Assembly (NCBI GenBank): GCA_012845835.1
Contig: JABAKD010000016.1
Coordinates: forward strand, 16,583,625 to 16,647,624
Source of the DNA: Undaria pinnatifida
Lineage: Eukaryota; Sar; Phaeophyceae; Laminariales; Alariaceae
Length of the DNA stretch: 64,000 nt
Direction: 5' to 3'
Numbering within the stretch: position 1 is the stretch's first letter; each line of letters starts with the position of its first letter. The translations under genes were made by a program, and so were the position numbers. Positions 11,853-23,400 of the stretch are shown here, piece by piece. Under the pieces are notes generated by a model. It saw only the letters and a list, made by a program, of their open reading frames with translations. It did no database searches and was not told where the DNA came from.

Positions 11853-13002
11853 GATTGACTCTTGAGATTAATTGAATCCTTTGTTTTTTTAGATAGAATG
11901 TTTTGTGCCAGCAGAAGAGCTCCGTAGGTTGGCGCATGGAGGAAGTAACTGTTCCGCGACTCATCGCAATTCGAAGTGAGCACTGGTGAGGCGCTGATGA
12001 TTTCACCGGTCGGTCAATGGTCAGGGCACTAATTTGTACACCAGTCGAGGTTCTTCTATGATGAGTTGAATGAAGCAGGCATGTGACCTAAGTGCATAAT
12101 AGTGTGACCACCGATGACTCGCGTGCTTTCGTCACCCGCCCTCGAATTCGATGAGAGCACCGAGACTTAACGCAACCAGAGTGAGGTCGACAAAATACGA
12201 AGTTATCCACTTTTCTCTACCAACCCTCGCGATTTTTCCTTTTGCTCTCCCATCTCTACCGCGCCCTGTGGTCGTCATGGGACATCCTGGTTTACATCTC
12301 CGTGTTTCCTGAGTGGATAAAGACCAAAACGGGTATAACGGATACTGCTGCACGTTGCTGCTGCTGCTGTCGATCATAGCCCACATCCACACACACGATA
12401 GCATCGCATCGGACCTATACACTCAGCTCCTCCTGGCATGCGCTATGACTTTCAACCAAATATTAGGGTGCCTCCTGTTGGCGTTGGTCCCAAATATCTA
12501 TCTGCCGTTTTCAAATCCCATTGATGCTTTGCAAAACTGAAGGAAAGGCTTCGTTTATTTTAGATCGACCCTTACGGTGGTGAACCGTTTTCTACAACAA
12601 GTTCCTCGTACGGAAAACAGCGGAAGTGTAGTGGCACGACACGCGGTACCGGAGGTATCATATCATACTACGTACGCACGTACGTCGACTACGCATTCGT
12701 TGATCCTCACGCTCATATGCTTGTCTATCTCTCGGCTGCCGTGCTGTTGTACTACCGCAGTACTACTGCCGTACTACCGCGGTACGGCTTCTACCGTGTT
12801 CGTACTCGCGTTGAGCGGGCGGTTGATTGCCACACACCACGCACCGACAACCCGGCAAGGATGTCCGCATTTGCTCATTATTTAGGAGCAACAACCGAGG
12901 AAGAGAAGAGGGGGCATGCACTCCCCCAAGGACTTAGATTGGTTCACGACGTTGCGGCTGCTTTTGAAGCGCCGCCTGTCTGCAAACCGACCGCCAACCC
13001 AT

Positions 13003-13434
13003 CGAAGTGTAGTCGGAACGTTTTTTTCCGTTGTTTTGCGTTTCGCCGTTTCATTTTGGAGGGTTTTGAAGAATATTAAAGGCATTGTTATTGTCACTTT
13101 CCTTCCAACATCCAACATCAGCAATAGCGCAGCGCTGTGAAGCAGAGAGCGTGCGGGAGAGAGAGAAAAAAGACAGGCACCCTATGGTGAGTACAATAAT
13201 ACCACGCAATAGTCACCCGAAGCGTAGTCGAAACGTTTTTTTCCGTTGTTTTGCGTTTCGCCGTTTCATTTTGGAGGGTTTCGAAGAATATTAAAGGCAT
13301 TGTTATCGTCACTTTCCTTCCAACATCCATCATCAGCAATAATAGCGCAGCGCTGTGAAGCATAGAGCGTGCGGGAGAGAGAGAAAAAAGACAGGCACCA
13401 TGGTGAGTACAATAATACCACGCAATAGTCACCC
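13003..13434 (+). repeat. 216-bp tandem duplication with possible start codon and donor
   Basis: Two nearly identical units (13003-13218 and 13219-13434) contain GTTTTTTTCCGTTGTTTTGCG, CTTTCCTTCCAACATCCA and a GAGAGAGA stretch. Each ends with ATG directly followed by GTGAGT (13184 and 13400). That is a start codon abutting a strong donor, in the right phase (0) to splice to the exon at 17240. A duplicated 5' leader of that gene is inferred, not shown. Confidence 0.65.
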
Positions 13435-13554
13435 GTCTGCTATGTTCGGGCGTCTCGCATTGCTTGACAGAGTAAGACCTTAGTCTTAGAAAAGTGTCCA
13501 CCATTTGAGGAGAGACTCGTACGTACCAATATAGACGGAAATTTAACGACGGTT

Positions 13555-13636
13555 TTCATGTAATATTAATGAAAAATGGTCCTTATATTTCGTCCGTAGA
13601 GATTTAATGTATTGCCTCATTATTAATATTACATGA
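13555..13636. repeat. Inverted repeat hairpin
   Basis: The arms TTCATGTAATATTAATGA (left) and TCATTATTAATATTACATGAA (right) are complementary around a spacer of about 45 bp. It may be a very short MITE or a structural element. Confidence 0.5.
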
Positions 13637-13639
13637 ATA

Positions 13640-14820
13640 GGGTTCTCGGCGGTTGGCAGACTCCCGTACGGGTACTTGTACGCTCTGCTGCTGTGGGTGT
13701 CGCCCTGAGTATCTTGGCTGGAGGAATGAACCCTTACACATTCCCTGCGTTTACCTTGAGAGCAATCAAGCTAAAAAGTACTTCGAATGATTTGACGTAC
13801 CCTATCTAATACGATAGCATCCATACTCTCGGCAGCTTGACGGCAGCATGACTGTACCGTGAGGTTTCGGTATACCAGGTACCTCAGGTACGAGGTTCTA
13901 CGAGTACACTGCTACTGCTGCGGCTGTTGCCCCGAATACTTCGACTTGAGGCGTGACCCCAAGCATGCTCCCTGCGTGTGAATGCGTTGGTGTTTTGCAT
14001 CTTAACGATCGCGTTCATTCGTGCTCTCGATAGTTCAACAGCAGCACGATACGGTACGAACCTGCTCTACAGAACGGTGAGGCTTTGGTGTGACGACATA
14101 GACTCTATTATACGACTTCACTACTGCTGTTGTTGTGGCTGTTGCCCAGACTACCTAGGCTTAGGGCATGAGCCCTTGCAAATTCCGTTCGTAGACCTTG
14201 AGAGCAGTCAAGCTCCGCAAGGTTATGTTTTGGCGTTGTGTATCTAAAACAATCCCATCCTTACGCTCGACAGCAGTATGTAGAAACTCGAGCTTGCTCG
14301 ACATAACGGCGAGGTCTCGATTCTACCAGGTACCTCAGGTTGGCCCTACGAGTAGCACTGCTACTGCTGCTACGGCTGTTGCCCCGAGTATATCAGCTTG
14401 GTGCATGGACCCTCAGGCATTCCCTTCGTAGACCTTGAGAGCAGTCGAGCTCAAAAGGGATGTGTGCTGTGGCGTGCTGTATCTACAACGATGGTTGCCA
14501 TACTCTCGGCCGCAGTACTGCTGTACATGTAACTCTCTCGACGTCACGGAGGGACCAGAGTGTTACCAGTTTGTTCGTAGCAAGAGGATAAGGAGAAAGG
14601 GCGCCTCTTTAGCTCGGGGAGGTTTTGAGGGTGTGGTTAACACAGACAGTTGCTAGACTGGAGACTGGAGCATGGTGTGTTCTTGAGCGCAATCAAGCGT
14701 ACAAGGGCTAATGCTTTGGAGTGCTGTCTCTACAACAGTCGCATCCACACCCTCGAGCGCGCTGCTGTACGTACGTAACGGTGAGAGGTCGGTATTGTTA
14801 TGTTTGCAGTCGGACTGAGA
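13640..14820. repeat. Degenerate satellite, period about 240 bp
   Basis: The phrase ACCTTGAGAGCARTCRAGCT recurs near 13755, 14190, 14430 and 14680. GCTACTGCTGCGGCTGTTGCCC-like and TACCAGGTACCTCAGGT blocks recur at matching offsets. No gene is seen; short ORFs here are by-products of the repeat. Confidence 0.65.
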
Positions 14821-15899
14821 AGGTCAAGGTATGGGGGTAAAGAGGAAAATGGAAGAAGGAAGGCGGGGTCTTGAGTTTTCCCCGTAGCAAACGCGATCAG
14901 TTGGCATTATAGGCGAAGGCGGCCTCGTGGTACGCGGCGGACTCCAATAACTCGCTCGCACGGCAGGGTGGCAGGGCAAGGGTGGGCTGATTGGGCGGGC
15001 GCTTGTTGAAAAGTGAGTGATCAGCCAATCGTGCCACAGCAACTCCCTGGTTACACGCTCTCGTTCTCGAAAACGTCCGCCTCGGTTGCGGAATTTCAAA
15101 TTCGGAGGGGGCTTTTCAGTGCCCGGCGGAGGCGGCATGAGTGTTGGCGGTGGCAACCCCCCCGCGGTGGTGGCACTTTAGGTGGCTCCGGCGTCATTAC
15201 CGGCGGCGTCAGGCTGCTCCTGCTGTAATAACGGTGTGATCGGCATCACCCGGAGCACCGGCGGCGCTAGCGGCACCCACGGCAGCACCGGCGGAGCGTA
15301 ACACCTGTGGAAGTCCATGCGCTGTGGCGGCATCCAGCACGATTCCCACCCCTACGACCGGCCCGTCCGCGATATTCAGAGCGATTTTTACTTCCCTGGT
15401 AACATCCAGCGTGTTGCTCGTATTGCCAAGGGATGTTATCTGGCAGATGAAACGCGTGCCGATTACCACGCCCGCACATGCCGCAGGGGGTAGGGATCGT
15501 GCCGGAGCCGGCGCAGAGCATGGTCTTCCACACCCTTTAGGTGCCGCTGGTGCTGCCACCGGCGCTACCTTGCGCCGCCGATGCTCCCGGTGATGTTGGT
15601 ACCACCTGTGCTGTCGCTGGTGCCGCCTGTGATGTGCCACTGGTAACGCTGACGATTTTTCATCGCCGCTGGGGGTGATGTCGCCACCATCATGCCGCCC
15701 CCGCCGGAGACTCTAACCCTCAGGCAGATGATGGTCCCCCGAAAACTGTGACTGACTTGGTTGGTAGATCGTCTGTTTCTGAGCACGAAGTGCACCGGTT
15801 CGATTCCCTGCATCGTCCCTTTGTCTTGGGTGAATAGGGGTCGCGGTTTGTTGTTCTACCAGACTACTGGCAGAGTAGTACGTGTCGGGGGGAGTACCC

Positions 15900-16470
15900 A
15901 GAGGATCAACGCTAGCGAGAATCTATTCGAATCCACGAATAGTTTATGTTGTTGGTCGTATAGCCCTCCCACCATTTTACCAGCCTATATAGTTACTTTA
16001 TAGTACTGCCCACTGCAGCAGCATAAATAGCCACATGCTATTACTACGTACCTGGAATCCAACAGGATCCTGCCGGAGCCGCCTTAGGGCATGGACTTCT
16101 ACATCCATGAGGTGCAACAGGCGTTTGTCTTGCCTGAGCTGAAGGAAGTGGTTTTGATGCGTATACGTCAAGGCTGCGGAGCTTTGTCCGGAAGAAAGCA
16201 GTATGTACGGCTTGAAACCAGTGTCGAGGTCTTGACATGGTCACATGGTCACGTGATTAGCTTGAGTATATCCTCCAACTTCTGACCATGCGTGGATTCA
16301 AGTCCCAACATGACCCCTTTGCAGGGTTGAAAAAATATCGCAGCTTCTTGATTTATCAGAGTTGCACGTGACGAGGGGAGAGCCGCGGAAATCATGCTAG
16401 CGAGAATCGATTCGAACCCTCGAATATTTGTGTTCGGTATACAGCACTACCCTCTAGTAAGTGACTAAAG
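15900..16470. repeat. Paired repeat with TTCGAATCC-type motif
   Basis: GCTAGCGAGAATC followed by ATTCGAA occurs near 15912 and again near 16397, each followed by GAATA and a T-rich stretch. It is reminiscent of T-arm sequence but no tRNA fold was found. From 14820 to 16660 I support no gene; 15200-15660 is GC-rich with GGTGCCGCC-like degenerate repeats. Confidence 0.35.
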
Positions 16471-16659
16471 TAGGTTATGAATAGTCGATATTAATGGTGC
16501 TATATATCGAACGTTTCCAATAATGTATGTGCCGTGGGCTCGATCCTCTCTAGCCCAACAAAGTCTGTAGTGGGTTCGATTCTCGCTTGCCTCTTTTCGT
16601 TTACGAGTTTGCGCGCTGGAAAAGTACTTTTTTCGTCAAGGGCAATGCCAGGTAAAACG

Positions 16660-16735
16660 CTCGACCGGAGCATCACGCAGCTTGCAAGGATGAGTATCGA
16701 TCGTTGAATTGATCGAACTCACAGCTGAAGTTTTT
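16660..16735 (+). repeat. Interspersed repeat, family G
   Basis: Its core is ATCACGCAGCTTGCAAGGATG, then GAGTATCGA, then GAACTCACAGCTGAAG. Related copies lie near 22905(-), 23290(-), 26870(+), 41890(+), 42170(+) and 56370(-). Confidence 0.55.
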
Positions 16736-17239
16736 GATACAGTTTTAGGAATTGCGATTGGTTAAGATCGTGCTGGCTGGCTTCGTGTCACGTCGAGGTG
16801 GCCTACGTGGCCGTCGGATGGTGCCGATCGAGACGAAAGCGCGTAAGTTGTGCCGCCGCATCTCGGGCTGCGGGCGTGCGGACTGCCGTTGGCGACGTGG
16901 TTATCATTGTGCGTGTTGTGTGTTACGCCGTGTTGCGCTGTGTAGCAGGTGTGTTGAGCGTGATCGAGCCCGGAAAGTCCTGGCCGCCTTCGGCGCCGTG
17001 CTGTCATTGTGCGTGTTGCTTGTTTTGTGTTTTGCGCTGAATCGCAGCGGGCGGGAGTGTGATCGAGCCCGGGAACGGAAACATGTTGTGTTGAAAATGA
17101 TCGCCTCCCACGTGTCGTGAGGACCTATCGACAATTTTCTCGCTATCTCTCACCCCCCCCCCCCCCTCTCCACCCTTTCGCCTTTGTTTAATATCTTGGT
17201 CCATGTTTTGTTTTACACGCTTGTTCTCGTTCCGGGCAG

Positions 17240-18323
17240 TCGGATAACTTCGTTTCACGACTGGTGTCCTCCTTTATGAAGACCTCCGAGGAGCTCGACG
17301 AGGAGGCCGCGGAGCGTCTCAACGCCTCAAACACGAACCGCCTCGAGCTCGTCAAGGACCTAGCGAGGCCAGCCAAGACGGCGGTACGTGCATGGCATGC
17401 GCATGGCATATGTGACACAAACTCTGACATAATACAACCCCTTTGAGTCAACTGGAAAACGTGTTTTTCACTTCCTCCCCACCGACAACTACTCCGACCC
17501 TGACCAATTCCACCTCTCAGCGCAACCCCAGTTTCTTCCCCCTCAACCCCAACGCCAACGCCAACGCCAACCATGGCCTACCCCCAACCCCAACCCTAAT
17601 CTCCCGCCAACCTCAACCAACCCCCCCCCGAATCTCAACCCCAACCACCCCCGATCCCAGACCAACCCCCGTCCTGAGTCTAACCTCCCCCCCCCCCTGA
17701 GTCCCGAACCGCAATCATTCCCAGCCCAACCCCAACCCCGACCCGAACCCCCCCGCCGACCTCAAGACCCCCCCCATCTCCACAGCCTAAACCCCAACCA
17801 ACCCAACCCCAACCCGAGCTTCCTCTCTAACCACCCCCCCACCCTCCCCCTCCAGCCGAAACACAATCGCAATCCTGACCTCTCCAACCTGAACCACCTC
17901 CCGCGCTTGGTGCACGCAATGTCTGCCTGACTGGTGGAAACCCGGCGTGGTCCGTTATGGGTGCGACGGTCTATGGTCATACGACTATGGCCATGCATGG
18001 AATGAGTACCCCCCCCCCCCCCCCCCGTCCATCCGAAACCCCAACGACCGGTTCCCTATCGCCTTTTTAACCTGGCGGGCTGGGCTCTCTCTCCCTTTCT
18101 CGGCTCCGCGCTCCACTCGGTACAGGGCAACATGCGACAGGACATGCTTTCGGGCAGACTGAAGAGGGGCTACAACCCTGTGTACTACAACGACAGCGTT
18201 GCCGTGGGTACCGTGGCTTCCGAGCGGAACACGATCGCCACGTGCATTTTCTGGATGGAGCAGGAGAAGCTCAGGCAGCAAGGGAAGCCGTACGTCTATG
18301 TAGACGCTCAGGGAGAAGTTTAA
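17240..18323 (+). CDS. Small protein of unknown function (3' exons)
   Basis: Two exons (17240-17383 and 18126-18323) join in phase 0. Both start after CAG acceptors, and exon 1 ends at a GTACGT donor. They encode 113 residues ending in QGKPYVYVDAQGEV. I do not recognise the family. The first exon is charged and probably helical (EELDEEAAERLNAS). The second carries RGYNPVYYNDSVAVGTVAS and an acidic/basic end. The upstream start is not certain: the ATG|GTGAGT at 13400 (or 13184) has the right phase and would make a 114-residue protein starting MSDNFVSRLV. Alternatively these could be the last exons of the EF-hand gene, if its GTAAGA donor at 11849 is used together with a further exon. A C-rich SINE-like repeat lies in the intron just before exon 2. 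Confidence 0.6.
17900..18030 (+). mobile_element. SINE-like element S copy with poly-C tail
   Basis: It holds GCGCTTGGTGCACGCAATG, GGGTCTATGGTCATACGACT-like sequence and GCCATGCATGGAATGAGTAC, ending in a run of about 18 C. The same order is seen at 61568-61745 (+), 61777-61888 (+), 52157-52322 (-) and 54190-54660. It is inserted in the intron before the exon at 18126. Confidence 0.6.
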
Positions 18324-20431
18324 AGGGGCGGGGGGGAGAAGGGAGGGGGAATGGGGTCCCCCCCGGGGGGCGGGGGGGGGGGGTGGAGAGGGGATCCGCG
18401 AGAGGGAGGAGGCCCCGAGAGGGGACCGAGGCGGGGAGACATGGAGGAAGGCGGGAGGAGGAGGGGGGAGGGGGAGGAGGCTGAAGGCAGGCAGCTTCCC
18501 CCTCCTCCCCCTGCTGGTTCTGGTGGCGTGGTGTGGAGTACGCGTGTGCTCTGCTGTGCGCACCGCACGTAGATTCTACCGCGTGTGAGCTCTCACCGCG
18601 AAGGCGACAGGATTGGGTTTCCAGTGTTGACTGAAAATAGAAAGCTCTTGTGTGCGGGTACCAGTGGGGGCGGGATGGGGTGACAGCGTCTAGAAGTCCC
18701 GCTACATGGGCACTTTCAGGGAAAACGTATCTTCTATTCGTAGAAATGCGAGGCGGGGACGGGGGGGAAACTGAGAGTATCAAACGTACAGCGCTGACGC
18801 TGGTGTTCTTTTTGATGGCTCAGAGCTCCGGCGTTTTTTTTAGGGGGGTCTTGTCGTGCACGCGGCGTCATGTATTTCGAGACTGTAGCCCTGTTGGGGG
18901 CAACAAACAGGAATGCTGGCCGAACCTCAACTTCAGTTTCGGCAGAGGATGCGTTCTACATTCTACACTAGTTTCGGTACAACGGGTCACGAAGCTCATA
19001 TTTTGCTGTAAATCCCAGCCTGCCTTTCTTGGTGCTCGTTTTCTTACAGTAGTAGGTGTTCTGTACTGTACCAGGTATTATATGAAGGTCGCATTCATGG
19101 TGTGCAGCGCCTGTTCAAAGGGAAGCGACATCAACGGGAAACAATGTTGAAAACAAGTGGCTATCAACCAAATACTCTAGGTAGGGAGGAAGAGGGAGGG
19201 GAACTACTACAATCGAATCGAACTGCGCTTTGAATCTCCTTGCTCAAGAGAATGCGCGAAGAATTCACGCCCTGACAGCTCAAATCACAACGAGACTGGC
19301 GGCGCCACAAGAGCTAAAACTACGAGAGGGTCAGTAAGATCATGAAATATGGCCAATTGAGTGGATGCTTGCGTCGCAGCGTGGTTATAGGACCGAGAAT
19401 TCCGAGAATCGGAAATTTGAGGGGGTTCCCTCACGAATGAACTAAGCGGACACAAACGAAGGAACGCACCGTTGGGATATTGGTCTTGATGACACCTTGT
19501 TCGGGGCCAAGCCTCTCTTCAAGGAGTTCGTTTTACACCTATTGATAAGACATGGGATCGCTCATCGGGTTTAACTCGTCTTTTTCCTGAGTTTAGTTTA
19601 ATGGTCAGGAATGAAGCTCTTCAAACGAGGACCCTCATGAGATTTAGGCTCACCCCCATCGTACCATAGCAGTAGACGTAATTTATTTTTCTCAATAGTT
19701 TTTGGTGGGTAGGGTACGGAGTTCCCCCTGTATTCGAGGAATTGAGGAATCTCGAGAGGAAAAAAAAGTACCCCCTCCCTCTACCGTGGCGTTACTCACT
19801 TCATTTCCTGTTCCCCCCAACACGCACTGCACTTGAGGCATCGAGCTCACGAACGCGTTGATTTTTTGTGGCTCTTGGCGTTAGTACGGGTAGATGCGAG
19901 GACACAGACGAGCGACACACTCTTACTAATAATTACCAAATGCGAGAACAAAGCGACAAAAAAACAGGTTGTACTCGTATACCTGGTATATGATGCGAAC
20001 TCGTAAGTACGTAGGAATGAATGTGAAAAGGTGGACAGTAGCCTTACAGAGACGGCCCACGTCTCCTCTTAAACCCGCACATGGCACGCAGCGGACGCGA
20101 CGAGGCTTGTTTGTCAGCAAAGACACTCAGTCTAAAAAATTGGCGAAGAAAAAAAAAAGGACGGTGGGAGCAGACGCGCCTCACGGCACGCAGGGGCTCG
20201 CGCGGGCAAAACATAACAACAGACTAAACGTGGACAGTCTCGCAAAACAAATAAATATATAATAACATCCTTCACACCCCTCCCCCGCTGCTCTGCCTAT
20301 CCCGTCCCATGCCATTCCGCCGACCAATCCCACCCCAAGTCCCCATCACGTGCATCCCAAGTCCCATCCCATCCATCAAAAGTCCCATCCCTGTCTGGCT
20401 AAATTGTCGGTACGGTATCGGTTTCTGCAAG
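18324..20431. other. Intergenic stretch
   Basis: The first 170 bases downstream of the stop are very G/A-rich (GGGGAGGAGGAGGC type, capable of G-quadruplex formation). The rest is mixed sequence without recognisable exons or known repeat families. It separates convergent genes, so 3' UTRs of both may lie here. Confidence 0.4.
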
Positions 20432-23400
20432 CTAGGCGGCCCCGGCCGCGGCGCCCTGCTTGGCCCCCTCCTTTTCCATATCGGCGTAGATGATGGGCTC
20501 GCACCGCGTAAACTGCTCAACGTACAGCTCCGCCTCCTCTTCTGGGTAGGTGCCACAGAATCCCTTCCCCGTCTCCTGAGCTTCCTCGAATATTTCGGCG
20601 GCCTGATAATGGGGTTGGGTTGGGTTGGATCGGATTGGATTGGGAAGCGAGACAGGAGGGGAAGGGAGGGGACGGGATGGGATAAAACGAGATGGAACGA
20701 AACAAGACAGGACAGGCAGAGCAGGGAGAGATGTGGAGGGGCTTCTCAAGCCCTCTTTTCCCGCGAGACTGTCGAGGTTTAGGCCGTAAAGACGGTTACG
20801 TTAACAGCACGAGCCCTTGTGCACTGGCGCGTCTGCCCCCCCCCCGCCCCCCCCTCCCCCCATCCTTCCCTCTCCACTCGCCCCCCTCCCCCCCCCCCCC
20901 CCCCTCCCCCTCCTTCCTCCCACCTACGGGCTACAACACCAAAAAACAGCAGTGAGGCCCGTGACACTCACCCGTGTGTTGTCCGTGTCCGGCACAATCT
21001 CCTGGGTGGACAATACCACGTGTTCTCGGTTGTACTCCTCGTCTCCGATGAGCAGCACCTTGAACATGGGCGCGTCCTCCGTTTCCGTCGCCCGCTTCGT
21101 CTTCGTCACCTTTTTCGTCTGCATCAACCGAAACCAGCAAAGCAAAGCACGGTCATCGATCGGTCGATGGGTCAGCACCGGCCAGCCCCGCGGCAGCCGG
21201 GGATTCTCGCTATCTCGTTTTTCGTTTTTTTCTTTTCCAATTTCCGATTTTTGTACGAGCTCGACGTTGCTTGTTTCGATTTTGGTTTTCGTGTTTGTTT
21301 GCTTCCTCGTCGACGCCTTACTACTGGAGACCCTTTTGGGGAACAGATTTACATTAAGTTAGAATAGGGAGGGATTTCGGGGCTAGACACCCCGCGTATG
21401 GCGACCACACACAACGAGCGCGGTCGTGTCAACCGTCGAAGACAAGCGTGCAGCGGTACGAGTATCCCCATGTTGCGCGCGTATCTTCCAGCTCCTTACA
21501 TAAGACACTCCCTACCCCCAAAAGCCCGGGCTGCTACGAGTATCCCCACGTCGCGCGCGTATCTTTCCGCTCCTTTCATAAGACACCCCCTACCCCCAAA
21601 AGCCCGCCGCTTCGTGTAGCCGATGCTGCAATCGTCATTTGATACCGAAATTTTCCCCCTCTGAAGCCCCAAAGTAGTTAACAGGGAATTGATCGACGCT
21701 ATCTAGTTCATAAACCGCTCTGTGGGTGGGTTTCCACACAGGCAATGAGGCTTTTTTCCGCCATGGCACCCACCCACCCATCAACCATCCACCCATCTAC
21801 TCACCTCTACCTCCTGCTTGCTCTCGGGTTTCGGCGCGGCAATGGAGGTAACCGCCCGGTCCAGTGACACCTTCTGCCTCCCCACCTTCCCACCGGGCGC
21901 AAGGCAAGTCCACGGAGTGCGAATCACGCCTCCGCCGCCGCTGCTAGGGGGGGCGCTGGAGGCGGCAAAAAGAGGGGATGATGCGGATCGGCCCCCTGTA
22001 ACGCTTGAAGCCGCGCTTGACACCACGCGCGGAGCGTTCAACACGAACGCGGTGTTGCCTGCCAGGGGGGCGGGGGCGGGGGGGGCGGGGGGGAGGGGGA
22101 CGGGCGGGGGAAGGGGGCGAGGAGGGGTGGGGGGGGGGAAGGGGGCAGCGAAGGGAGAGGGAGGGAGGGGCGGGGCGCGGGGGGGATGAGGATGAAGGGT
22201 GAAGGGTGAGGAAGAGAAGGAAGACGGGTACGAGGACAACACCAACACCAAATAATCTGCATCTGAAGCTCTACTACCAGGTGCTGCTGTGCATGCTGAC
22301 AGTGGCGCATCAATTAAAAATACCGGTACTGCTACCGCTGTAGACTTCGATGGAGCTGCGTATGAAGCTGCTTTACAGCTATGACATGAATACATGGGCA
22401 GATGGAAAAGTGACCGCCGTCCACAGCAAGGCAAGAGATGAGTGTTGTGGTCGAGCAATCCATTCATCACAGCAGTCGTAGCATCGAATCAATGAGGCAC
22501 GCCAGTGACCCATTGAAGCGACAAAAACCCTGCCGTTCGTTCTACCATGTGAGTACAGCAGCTCTACAGCAGTGGAACAGCAATATTAGACTAATCCTGC
22601 TGCAGAAACAGCTACAGTGGCTTTCTTTGATTACTTCTTTCACCTTTGGTATTTATTTTCGTTTTCAGTTGTTTCTTGTTTTTCCAACTGTTTCCTTCAA
22701 TTTAGGTGTCTGCTAACTCGATTTGGACTGTCATTTCTTCTTTACTCGTTGTCTTGTCCATTATGTTTGTTTGTGGAAGTGGATAGTTCCTTGATGTTTC
22801 AACTGCTTCTTTCAGCTTTGTTGGGGCCATTTTCATTCATTCTTTGCTCTGTATCTTTATGATTATTTTAGTAAAATTATTCTAACAACGTTAGCTGTGA
22901 GTTCGACAAACTTAGGGCCGATACTCATCTTTGTAAGCTGCGTAATACATCGTTCGTACGTTTACAGTAATTTTCATGAGTTGAGATCTCATATAGATGA
23001 CATGATATTTTTTTGTTTGTGGACGTTGAGTACGAAGTAACATCATACCAAGTCCCTGCCGATCTCAGCTTGGTTCATCAGCTCAGCTCAGTTCAGCAGC
23101 GCAGCGCCGTGCGGTGCCGTGCGGTGCCGTGCCATACCGTGCGGTGCGGTTCTGCGCGGAGCTGTGCTGCGCCGTGCTGCGTGCTGTGCTGTATTTACTC
23201 TTTCGTACATGCCACGCATCATTCGACGCTGTATCATACCAGGTACCGGCACACCATTTTTTTTTTTTTAATTCCTCCAATCACGTCAGGTGTGAGCTCG
23301 ATAATTTTTTACGGTCGATACTCATATTTGCAGGTTTCTGTATGAACTGCATTGTTGAATGACAAGGAATGCACTCCCAGCTCATCTCAGCTCCGCTATA

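Noticed and set aside
15745-15815. GGTTCGATTCC motif suggesting a tRNA
   Set aside because: The T stem does not pair well and no cloverleaf with a matching acceptor stem could be built.
16752-17120. 122-residue plus-strand frame rich in Cys and Arg
   Set aside because: It derives from an internal GTGCGTGTTG-type duplication and shows no recognisable domain.
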